Origin: CAYZXT01 sp964482515
GTDB lineage: Bacteria > Elusimicrobiota > Elusimicrobia > FEN-1173
Direction of reading: 5' to 3'
NCBI GenBank assembly: GCA_964482515.1
Contig: CAYZXT010000003.1
Location: forward strand, 91,519-155,518
DNA: 64,000 nt
Shown: piece after piece, positions 18,701 through 30,700 of the stretch
Numbering within the stretch: position 1 is the first letter of the stretch
Layout of the letters: each line of letters opens with the position of its first letter
Translations under genes and position numbers: made by a program
Notes under the pieces: generated by a model
The model's database searches: none
What the model was told of the DNA's origin: nothing
Seen by the model: only the letters and a program-made list of their open reading frames with translations

Positions 18701-21700
18701 ACCAGGCGCCCGCGACGAAGAAGAAATTGCTGAGGAGAGCGCCGCCCCGGCGTTCCCATTTGACGGAAGCGGATTCATGCGCCATGCCGGGCTGAACGCG
18801 CGATTCCTCCATGAATGCCTGTTTGAGAGTCTGGTAGTCCCTTTCAAATTCCGGCGTGGCGTTGGCAAAAAGCCCTTTATAAGAAGGCCAGATCACTTGA
18901 TAGTACAGCGAATCGAGGTCGGCGGCGTTCCTTGGGTCAAATCGCTCCTGGACGAAGCGTATCGCCCTTTCGGTACGGCGCGCGACCGTGCGGATCTCCT
19001 TTAAGGCCTTGAGCGATTGAACGTCACCGGCCAGCGCGGCTTCCATGTCTCCAGTCAAACGGATGATCCTTGCAAGAGCGTCAAATAACTGCGGAAGCTG
19101 ATCGAACGTTTCCATCGAAATTTTGGTTTTGTCCAGATTGCTCGTTTTCAGTTTTTCGATGGCGTCCGTCAGCTCGGAAAATTGAGGGGCCGTATTGGCG
19201 ATGGAGCTCTGCTGTTTGTTTAGAGCAGTGACTGTTTGATCGACCACGTCACCGACTTTCGTCGTCAGCATGGCGCTCAAAAACGTTTTCGATCCGTCAT
19301 ACTTTTTCAATAGGAAAGCCTCGAACAGAATTCTCGTTCTGCCGTTAACCCGGAACGGCGCGCCGCGGCGCTGCCACTTCAAGAACGGCTCCATAAACCG
19401 GCCGGCCATCCCGTAGAAAACATCGTAAAGCATGATTCGAACGCCCCGGATTATGTCCTTGAGGTTTTCTTCCAGGTTCTTACTCATCATAAACATGAAT
19501 GGGATCGCCACGAGACTGAGGAGAGTCGCGGGAAGCATGAGTCCCGCGAGCAAGGCGGAGGTTCCAACGCCCAATAATACGCCGTTAAATACGAGGAGAA
19601 GCAGAGGACCCCCCACCAACCCGGCAAACACAAGAATGCGCATCGGCCAGCTGGCCTTTTTCCCCACCCATTCGTTCTTGGGAGGGTTGACTAGGAAAGG
19701 CGTAATGATCCATGACAGAACCAAGAACAAGTAAGGCGCGGATGTGACAATCGTGAGGAATTGCCAGTTGAAGAACATACCGAACAGGAACATTCCGGTC
19801 CCCACCAGGCCAAGCCGGAGGGGTCGTTTGTTCATGACGTAGATTTTGTCGAAGGCCACCCGCGTGCGGAAAGCGTTCCGGGGAGCGCGGAGGAAGGTCG
19901 CCACGCCCTGCCTGCCTTCATCCGCCCCCACGGCATAATCGGGAATCATATGTGTGTAAATGCCGAAGAGGGTCCAAAAATCCTGGGGCGTGCTCCAAAT
20001 GAAGCTCAGGGACGGGATACTGTTGATGGTCGCTTCCACCATGTTGCCGGAGGATGCGGCGTCCTTGGGCCTGAACAAATTTATGAAAAGGCGCAACGGC
20101 GTGAGTAAAAGAGCAACCCACCAGACCAGGCCCTTCAGAAGGAAAAGCCCCGGGAACAGGGCCAAGAGGCCGCGCCCGTTTTTCCGTTCCACTTGGTAGA
20201 TCAGCGCCGGGAAGAACTGCATTTCCGTGAGGATGATGGCCAGGATCAAGAAGGTTCCCGCCCCGATGATGGGGTTCAAGCTGAAGGTGATGTCCGCCAA
20301 CCCCAGGAACCCACCGGTATTCACCGATGAAACGATGGCGGCAAGAATAAGCCCGAAGAGCCCGGCGTAGACCCAACGCGACGTACCCTTTTTGGCGAAC
20401 CGCCCGGCTTGGAACACCAGCATCACTAAGGCCGCCGCCACGGCGATCAATATCCATGAGACGTGCAAAAACAAGGCATTGATCGCGATGATCCCTGCGA
20501 CCAACAACACGGATTTCTTTAGGTTGGTTCGCACGGCGGCCAGTTCGAATAAGAAGAAGGAGGCCAATATCGCGCTTAAGGGAAGCACAACGGTCGCCAT
20601 GGGCACGGCCATGTAAGGGAAGATGCCCAGGGAAGGGAACATGACGTTGGTGAAGATGTAGGAAAAGATGGCCCCGATCACCAACGGTTTCCGGACGTAG
20701 AAGATCAGCCCGAAGAGTTCGTCCATTTTTTTGTCCCAGGAGACGTTGCTGCTGATCAGGAACGAAGCGAAAAGGTTGGTGAACAGGAGCACGGTGGCCG
20801 ACCGGGGGTAGCGGTTCTTGATGTTCACGGTGTCCTCGTAGTCCGCGATGGCGGGGCGGCGCATTTGCACCCAGGTCACGGAGGCGGCGTGCCAGCCCTG
20901 GGTCAGCATGAAGAGCCCGCCGTCGCTGTCCTCAGCCACGTTATAATCACCGGCCATGGCCTCGCTTTGCATGTATGAGGTGACGCTGCGGAAGGTGGAC
21001 TCGCGCCAGAATGTCTGCACCGGATCTTCACGGCCGAAGATCCCTCCCCACACCATTTCGCCGAAGCTGGTGGGCGGGGCGATGCGCTCGTTGTTGATGA
21101 CTTCCTGGGAGTGAATGTGAACAAGGGCCGGGTCTTTTTTGAACATGTCGGGGAACAGGAAGGCCGCGTCGCGCATGTCTTCCCTGTTGACGCCCATGCC
21201 TGCGTCGGCAACCATCAGTATTCCATCGGGTATGAAAAGCGGCAGGGCGTTGTTGAAGCCCTCAAACTTGGCGGGACGGATCATCTCCATTTGTCCCGTT
21301 ACCCCCCTACGCTTCGCGTTTATCATGAGGATGGGCCGGCCAGCCGCCCTCTGCTGCAATGAGAAACGGATCAGCTTGATGGCGTAGATACCCTTGCCGT
21401 CGACGCTGTGGCTCTTCAAAAATGCCTCTGCGGTGACGCCGCCCAGCGTATCGGATTTCTCGGTACTCCCAAGGTCATAAAGTGTCTGGGCCGCATCAAA
21501 TTTGTTCCAGACCTCTTCGACTTTATTCCTAAATTCCCGGTAGAAGGTGTCCAATGGCTGGCCGCTGAGTCCTGTGGCCGCGGCGATGCGGTCCCGCAAT
21601 GCTTCTTCCGAATAGACCAGCGCGTCCACTACTAGATCCGGATCGTTATCATTGACGGATTTATAATGGTCCGTCTTTGGCATGTCCATCTGGAATGCTG

Positions 21701-24700
21701 CAAGAAGGAAATCTGTCAACGGAACCATGAGGACCAAGCGGACGTGATCATAGACCCATTTGTCTCGCGCTGCACTATACGCCGCCAAATTCTCCTCAAA
21801 TTCCCGACCTTTCCCTTCGGGCAACGTGGTCAAGCTCTCATAAATCTGACGATAACCGTCGTAAATCCGCGTGCGGTCTCTCATGCCGAAGATAACGCTG
21901 GGCGCCCGTTCGTTCACGGCAGTGGTCATGGCTTTGATGAGTCCCAGGGATGGATTTGTCTTAAGGAACTCGGCCATAGTGAAATCTTTGGCGTTGGCCG
22001 GGTATTCCTCCAGCCAGGCAACGGCGGCCGGGTCGCTGTCCCGGAAACGGCCCAATATATTTTCCCAGACCTTCGGGTAGGATATATAGATAAGTTCGAG
22101 GGGCGACAAAGTATGGCCCTTCCCCCGTTCAAAGATTCCCCGCAGTCCTTCTTCTGTGGCTTCTCCACCGGAGACCATGAACGAGTTAAAGGCGGACACC
22201 TCGTCCAGGCTTTTCGGCACGTTCAAGGAGGTTCGGTCCGTCCGATGGAATTTGCTGACCCATCGGCAGAACATCTCCACGGCTTCCCCTTCCCGGGGCG
22301 CCTGTTTCGGCAGCACTTTCGGCAAGCTATTCAAGATGGCCCGCCGTTGGGCGGGAGTGAACTCCGCCAGGGTCTTTTCTTCTCCTGCCAAAATCACGTG
22401 GTCCAACAGATATTGCTGTTCCGGGGAAAGAGCCCCCTGGAGATTCAGGAAGACTTTGACTTCGTCTATCCCGAGCCTGCCCTCCAGGAACCGGTCGAGG
22501 ACAAAATAAAGATATTCATGGGCCCGCATCATGGTTTCTTTCCCCTGCCCTTCGGGGTCGGTCTCCGGGAAAACTTTCGGCCAGAGATTGCGGGCCTGGA
22601 CCCAATCGCGGGCTTCGAAGTAGCCGTGCTGTTGGGCCCTGCGGGCGGACAAGAGCGCCTTGCGGCCGGATACGACGGCGTGGACTAAGAGGGGCGAGAA
22701 GAACAAGAGTGGCGATGACGCTGGGATGACCCACCAAAAGGCCGTGGCGGCCAGTAAAGGGAACACGATGGCGATGATAACGATGTTCAGCCCCACGCCC
22801 AAGGCGATGGCGATTTTCCAGCGGCGTTTTCCTTCGCGGGTGGCGGCGCTGTCCAGGTGGGGCGTGGGAGCAAATATCCGCCGCCACGTCAGCGGCGAAA
22901 GCAGTTTCAAAACCGATCCCATAGTTTCCCACATGCCCCACGAAGAGTTCGGTATGGGAAGGCCCCGGATGGCCCGTTCATTCTCGATAAAAGAACGGGC
23001 CTGCTTGATAAAGCTATCTTGCGTGTCCAAGAGGGTTTTCAGATAAAGCTCGGCTACTTTTTGGGCCTGTTCATTCGTGAAATCAATGTCAAACCCTTCC
23101 AATATTTTAGTGGCTTCCGCTAAAGACCAATCTTCCAGTTTCGTAAAAACGTCCGCGTGCTGGATGGATGCCGTGATGCCGAAATTGTCGGAAATAAGTG
23201 TGTTGTTCATTCCAGCAAGTTTGACCACAAATTTGTTTTTTTTATCACTATCCAAGGACTTAAAGAAAGGGTGTTGTTCGGATTTATCGAGTTCCGCTCG
23301 GATGGTTCGGATAAATGGTGAGTTAAGGATTGAACTGGTATAAAAAACGGTTATTTCCTGTGCCTGTTTCTCTGTAAGAGGAATTTTCAAGTCTTGAAAA
23401 ATAGTGGTGACTCGATAGGAAATCCATTTTTCCAATGTTAAGACCGTTTGGGTTCCATTAACGACTATCGTAAAGTCGGTTTTTATTAGCTCGTTGCTCA
23501 AATCTGCCAGCTTATCTATAGCTATCTTCTTAACATTGGTTTCCAATGGATTCAAAACAATATGGTCGCGTAGCCAGTCTCGAATCATGACAAGGTCGGT
23601 AAATAAACCGACTCTATATATTGTCAGGGACTGCCGGGCCGATGGGGTTCCCGGCATTGCCGGGATGTCCAGCGGATCGTCCGCGTCTGGGTTCCGGAGC
23701 ATGTTGAAACGCAGCCAGTCCATCAGCTCGCGGGTGTGGAGCCAATAGCGCTCGGTCCGGTTCCACATCCATCTCTGCCTCTTGGGATTGAGGAGCTGTT
23801 GTCCCCACCCCTGTTCCTTGATGTGCTCCAGCCGCTTAATGAATATCAAAAGGTCGACGTCGTCCCGCAGCGTTTTAAAGACGTCGGGACGATTTTTGTC
23901 CACCATGTTCTTGGCGCGGTGAGAAAGATATTGGATCAATGGATAATGCCCGCTCTGGGTGGGAGCCACGACACGGGCGATGTAGTATTCATAGACATAG
24001 TCGCGCAGGGGGTACTGGTAATACCCGGATTGAGAGATCATTCCCTTTTTAGGGACGGCGTCCCGGTTGCGGGGGTCATGGACGGGTTCAAAGCTGCTGG
24101 CCGGCAGTTCCACGGGAACATAGAGCCGATCACTGTCCTCGCCCAGGCGGCCCACGAAGTCCCGCTTGGTCTGCCCAATGGCGTGATAGATATCGGCCAC
24201 CATTTCGTTCAACATAGTCGGGGTAATCCAATTCCGTTCGTCTGTGCCTTCGGCGGGGAATAAAGATTTCAAATGTTTTCGGATGGCTTCCTTGTAATCC
24301 GCTTCGGAACGGTCCGGCACGGCCAGCGGTTCCTGGGGTTTCAGAAGATAAATACGGCTTGTGCCTTGATGGTATTCATGGATCGAAGAAGATGTGCCGT
24401 CCATAAGTCTCTGCGGCCGGGTAAGGGGCCTGAGCCAGCGGAGGAATACCGGCGCCCGGCGGCCCTGTGTTTCTAAGCGGGCGAGGTAATTGGTTGATAG
24501 GGCGAAGATGGCCAACAGAAGCACGGCGCCCGCGGTTATCAATCCCGCGGTTTGGCCGATAAAGGTCCACATGAATATCGCGCTTCCCGCGGACAGGCCG
24601 AACAGGACAAGGGTGGGCATGCGATTCCAAGCGGATTGTTCCCCTGCCCGTTGGGCTAAATTGGATAGTCCCTTATAAAGCGATCTGAAAACCACGAATG

Positions 24701-27700
24701 AAAAATAGCCGAGCATGATCGCAAGGAACGGCACTATGCCCGCGGCCGACTGATTGAGGAGGATGAGGACGAGGGTTCCGAACAGCAGGAGTCCGACCGT
24801 TTTTACCGACCCGAACGGCGCGAAGAGGGCGGGATGCCTGAAAATGCGGCGGAGGAATTTGAAGGACACCACGATCGCGTTGGTCTGCATTTCGGTTTTG
24901 AATTCTTCGATCAACAGGTTACGGTTCTTTCCCAGGATCGCTTCGGGCTTGGCGATTTCCTGTTCGGCGGTGGATGCTGTCGACTCTTTGGGAGTCGTTT
25001 CATCGGAAGCGGCTCCGTCAATCACCATATTCGCCCTCGTCGTACGGGGCGCCGGGGCGTTGGCCAGTTCGTTCGGCAGATTGACCCTCTGCAAAAGCGT
25101 GTTGATGCCGTCCGTGAGCTTCTCCGGAGTAAGGTCGTCTATGGCCGCATCGCCTTGGGTGACTCCCAGTTCCCGGCGGAGAAGCTCCGTGGCATTGTCG
25201 TTGCCCGATTTCAGACGCGCTTTCAGCTTCTCATCGTCCCAGTCCGCCGGGATGAACCCGTAGCGCAGGAGGGCATAGCGCTGTTTTTTTAATCGAGAAG
25301 CAAAAATCAGTAGGAGCAGGATCGAAAGGAAATATAACCCGTTCAGCAACAAGGAGTTGTTGCGCAGCACGAGCAAAATGTTGTCCGTCAAGGCGAGCTT
25401 GCGCACGGATGTCCGACCGGCCGTTGCCTGCCGTGAAACAGCGAACCCGGATTGCATGTTTTGAATTCCCTGGACGTCGTCCCGCAAGCGGGGAGCTCTC
25501 GCAAGGTAATAGTTGTAAGGCCCCTGCCAGGTGTTGTCCGGCGGCGTTCTCTGAAGTCTGTTGACTCGATCGATGACGTCACCGTCCGGTTCGAGGTCGG
25601 GTTGGCCGTAATCGTCGAAATAGACGATCACGCCGTCCTGATTTTGCCACCGTACTTTGCCGCTGGGGTCGATGAGATATATGCTGACGGGTCCGGGTGT
25701 TTCACCCTGTTGACCCGAACGTTCCTGCGACCACGCCACGATCCATCCCGTGTCCTCCGGACGATCGCTCAGCGGCATCTGTTGGTAAAGCGCCTTCAAT
25801 TCGGCCGGATGGTCGGGGCGGCCGTCCTGGATGGCGAACCGGGGTATGCCGTATTCGTCCATCAGGACCACTGAGTTCCAAGACGTGGACAAAACCAGGG
25901 AAGTAAACATGCCGAGGGGCGCCGGGATAACTTGGTCAGGGAGCTCGGCCAATGAAATCCGGCCTTCCACCGTCATGAAGTATATTCTGGCCCGCTGGGA
26001 GCCGTCCGGGCCCATCAGTTCAAGAGAAGCCTCGAACGATTCGCTCCCGTTTGTTCTGAGAACGGTTGTTGTGCGATAAAGGGTTTGACCATGAACGTCC
26101 GTGAACAAAGGCGCCCTAAATCCGGCGAGAGAGTCTCGGCGGTCTGCGTCAGATCTGGACAATACATCCGCGGCAGATTCCCCTTCAGCCAAGAAATAGG
26201 TCGCTGTGGAATAATCGTAGGGTCCGCCGGGCACGAAATCCGTGGTGTTGAAAAAGTTTCTGTCCGCCGCGCCGACGATGGAGGGTACCATCCGCATGGC
26301 GTCAAACGTTTGGACGGCGCCTGTTTGGGAATCCCGCAAGCGGAAGCTCGAGTCAAAGAACAGCGTTGTGCCCGCCGCGTTCCCCCGATCCAAACCGGGG
26401 ATGTCTTCTCCAAAATGGACTTGCATGACGGTGATGGATTCCAAGTCCAATCCGGCATCCCTCAGCTCTTCCAGGGGGACGGATACCTCCTGCCATTGGT
26501 CCGTGACTTGGAACTGATCGGCGTTCGGTGTCCAGAGGACGTGCATTCCGTTGCCGTCGATGAATTCCAGGGAAAATTGTCCGCCGGTTTGTCCCGATTG
26601 GCCTTTGACCTGGAAAACGAGCATGTCCATGTTATAGGCCGCCCAATCCGCGCCTTCGAAAAGCGCTTGGTTTTCCCCGGGGTTGACGGCGCCGACCGGT
26701 CCGCCGAAAAGGAATGAGATCATGGCGGAGTCGCCCGGTCTCTCTCCCACGCCGAGTATATTGTCGGTTAAGTTCCAAAAACTTTCGCTGGGCGCCATCA
26801 TGACGTTGCCGAAAAGCTCTTCGGTCCTATTGAAGGTCTCGACGCCCGTGAATGCCGCCCGATAACTGAATCGCCCGGGGTAGTTTCGGACGACCCTGTC
26901 CGGGAACTGTTCCCATACCGGCACGCCGGTGCTGTTGCTGGGATCCAGGGCAACCGTAGAGGACACGCCCGCTTCCACGTTGCTTGAAGTGTAAAGGAGC
27001 AGAGGCATGTCCGCGGCAGGAAGCCCGGTCAGTTCGTTTGTCTGGCCTACGGCGTTGGCGCGGAGCGGCATTCCCGTGGCCGGGAATCTCCGCAGGGTCA
27101 TCACCCGCGTCGTGCGCAAATTTCCAACGTTGGGCCCCTGCTGGACGGTGACCGTATCGGCGGCCCACGACCCGGGCTTGCTGTCGTCATAGGTCATAGT
27201 AAGCCTCAGCAGGCCGACTTGGTTCCTGGGGAACGTTGAATCAATGACGCCTATGTCCATCAATTCGATATCGCGTTGAATCTCGCGTCCGAAGGCGTCG
27301 TAAACGCTACGGAGCGCATAAGTGACGGAACCGGGGCTGGTGATCGATCCAGTTTGATCATCCCGACGGCGCCCTGCGTAGTAGGTGCGGACCGACACCC
27401 GGGAGATCAGGTTGTAGGAATCCTCATATAGGACTTCCCCCGTGCTTTTTGAAACCGTCGTGCTGTGTCGATAGCCCTGATCCACCGGATCATAGTAGGT
27501 GACCATCAATCCGTTGTCCTGGCTGAACAGGTCACCGCCGGGATTGAACACGTTGGTCAACATCGCTCCGGTGGACGAATCCCGGTGCACGACCGTTGTC
27601 CGCTGCGTTGCCGCATCGAAACTCACGACCCTGTCTTCGAAAATGAGTTGGTCGCCGGGCAAAGCGTCGCGGAAGTCCCAGGTGTTGCTGACGCGGTATG

Positions 27701-30700
27701 TGTCCTGGCCGATCGTAAGGCCGAAACGCGGGTCGCGGACAGCGGCGGAAACCATCCTTATGCCGTTCTGTTCCACGAGGCTGTACCGAAGGCCTTGGAA
27801 GTCCGCGTCGTAGTAGTCCGTCCGGACAAGCCGGTCGTTCCGGCTGTCGCTGTCCCGAAGTGTGTCGTAAACCTGGACCTGCAGGCCGATGACGATGCGG
27901 CCGTTCAGGCTGGCCGTGTCGAAGCCCGCTACGGATTGATATTCAATCGCTCCCGTGCTCGGGTTGAGGATGATATAGGTGGAATTGTACCGTTCCAGGA
28001 CGACCTCGGAAGCCACTTCGATTTTGTATAGAGGAACATCCGGTTGTTCAGTGCTGTAATACGTCCGCTGGCCGCCGGACGTTCGGGTGATAAGCAAGCC
28101 CTGAACATTCCGCACCTCCACGGACATGATCTCGCCGAGATACATGCCGGATTCGTCATAAACAGCCTGATAGGACTCGACGGTCGTCTGGCCGGTCGCC
28201 GGGTCGAACGTGGGACGGCCCGTGCGCGTTTCGCGACGGACGTTGCCGGCGTCGCGAACGTAATTCAAGAGGTCTTGATACGAGGTCCCCGGGTTATCGA
28301 TTGTTCCGGGAACCAAATTGAAGCCGCTGGGCAGCGCGTAGGTTTCACGACCCGTTTCCATCAGCTTTGTTTCCCCGTCAGCCGGATCGACCATTATGGC
28401 CCGGTTGATGATCGTGATGCGGTTCGCCGCGTCGCGGCCGGAACCGGGAAAGTCCAGGGTGTACTCCAGCACGTTCAGGCCGTCTTGGGAGACGATGGCT
28501 CGGCGTTCCAGGGTTTCCACCGTCGTTTCAACGCTGTGGCCGTAACCCGGCCGGTTGCCGACCCCTGGTTCAAACCAGACGTTGTCGCCGAGGATGTGTT
28601 GGTGTTCCTCATTGCCGACGAAGGTCGTGATCCGGTACTGGTAGTTGATGCCCGTGGACGGGTCCCTCAGCGGTTGCCTCGGGATGAATACCTGGCGCAG
28701 CGGCACCCCGGTGCGTCGGTCCGTAACGGTGACCATGACATTGCCCGCCTCATCGCGCCGGAAATCATAGCGCATGTCCGGGTTGGCGACGAAATCAAAC
28801 AGACGCTGAACGACCGTGGGATCGGAAAGATTTTGATTCGGAGCCAAGTTGAAGATGAAGCGCAGCGCGTCCTGTTGAGATTGACTGAGATTTCCCTGCA
28901 GGGCGGTATTCAATTGGTCCGCGGCGACGACGTTGTTGAGAAATGTTTGCTCGTATTCCGGCCATTTTTCATCACCGACCGTGTTGAGCAGCCATTCGCG
29001 AAAAGTGCGTTGCGTGGTAGAAAGAGTGGTGGGGTCGGCAAAAATGTCAAAAGTGACGATTTGGACGCCGAAAATGTTCCTGAAGGCAATAAGTTGTTCT
29101 TGCTCAACGGTCGATGACGTGAGCAGGGTATAAAGAATTTGGTAATCGCGATGGACTCTTTCCAATGAGCCGACATAAAGTTCTACGTTGAAATATTCAG
29201 GGCCCCGCGTCACCGCTAGTGTGTCGGCGGGGTTGCGCGCGGAGGAGACAATATTGAAAAGAGCCGTTTCGTAGGCGGCGATTTCGTCTTCAGTGGCGTC
29301 CGCGGGCGGGTTATCCAGGTCGATGATCCTGGGCAGGTTGTTCAAAGCAAGGAAGGCGGCCCGTGTCGCTTGATGTTCGTTTCCCGTTAGGGCGGCCAAC
29401 GCGTTATTCAGGGCCAGAACCTTGGTTTGAGCTTGGAAATAGGCCGCCACGTTGAAATCGCGCGTCAATGAATCCGGTAAATTGTCCCCCAAGTCGATGA
29501 TACGGTCGCCGTTCGTGTCCGCCAGGACAATATTGAAGAGCACGCGGCGGTATTCGGCATTGTTGATGATGTCGGCGTCGCCGGTGAATCCCTGGACGAT
29601 CCGGAAATCGGCCAGATCCTGTGAATTGGCCTGGAGGCGCGCGTCAAAGGCCAGGACGAGGGGGAGCGCCGCCAAGAATTTCTCCTGGTTGAAGCCCAGC
29701 CTCTGTCCCGCCGCGGTGCGCGGGTCCAGAATCTGGAAGAAGGTGTCCAGTTGGCTCAATTCGCCCTCCGTATTCTCAGATTCTCTTCGTTCACTCTCAA
29801 TCACGGCCAAGGTCCGGGCGCCCCCGGCGTAGGCCACCGAGAAACCGAAAATGGATTCAAACGCCGCCGTACGGCCATTTTGATTGATCGCTCGGACCAG
29901 AAGGAGGGCTTGCAGAATGGATTCCTGGTTCTGCAAGCCGAAACCGCCGCCCAGCGGATTCACGATATTCAGCCGGCCGTCCCAGGCGTTGACGTCGACG
30001 CCGAAGAGCGCCGCGAACTCGGCCTGCAGCCCGTTGTCGATCACGGTGTCCTTCAAATTGTCTGCGAGCCGGAGGGAGGTGACGAAACCGTGCCGTTCGG
30101 GCGATGCGTCGGCAAGCGAGAATCCGGACACGTCCGGCAATATGTCGTCCGTCGGGTTGGGGTCCGAAAGAATCAGGTCGAACATGAACCCGCGGAAGAA
30201 GGAGCGGTACTCGGGCAGGGCGAAGAAATCTGCCGTCGGGTCTCCAGAGAGGATTTCGCTGACTTCGGCCGGGTTCGGATAGGTCGGGTCGGAGGCGAAT
30301 TTGATCGTGATATACGAGAGGAACATCTGGTTCAAGGTCGCGCGGAGGGCTTCCATCTGCCCCAGGAAAGACCGGTAGGCGGCCTGGTATTCGGCGCGGT
30401 TCGCAATGTCCGCCGTGGGGTCGGCGCGCAGGATCTCGGCCAAGGCGGCGGGGTCCGGGAACTGCTCCGGATACAGCGCGTGGTTTTCCGTGAGGTAATT
30501 CAGGAAGAGCTGGTTCATGGTGCCGCGCGCGCGCGGGTCATCGGGCTGGTAGAAGGCCAAATAGAGTTCCTGGATTTTGGGGAGCGCCGCAATGAAATTG
30601 TTGCGCAGCGTCACCTGTTCTGCGTCTGTGGCAAGCCTGTAGGGCCCGGTTCTCGTTTCCCGTATGAAGAGAAGCTGCGCGACGCTTTCCACCTGGGCCC

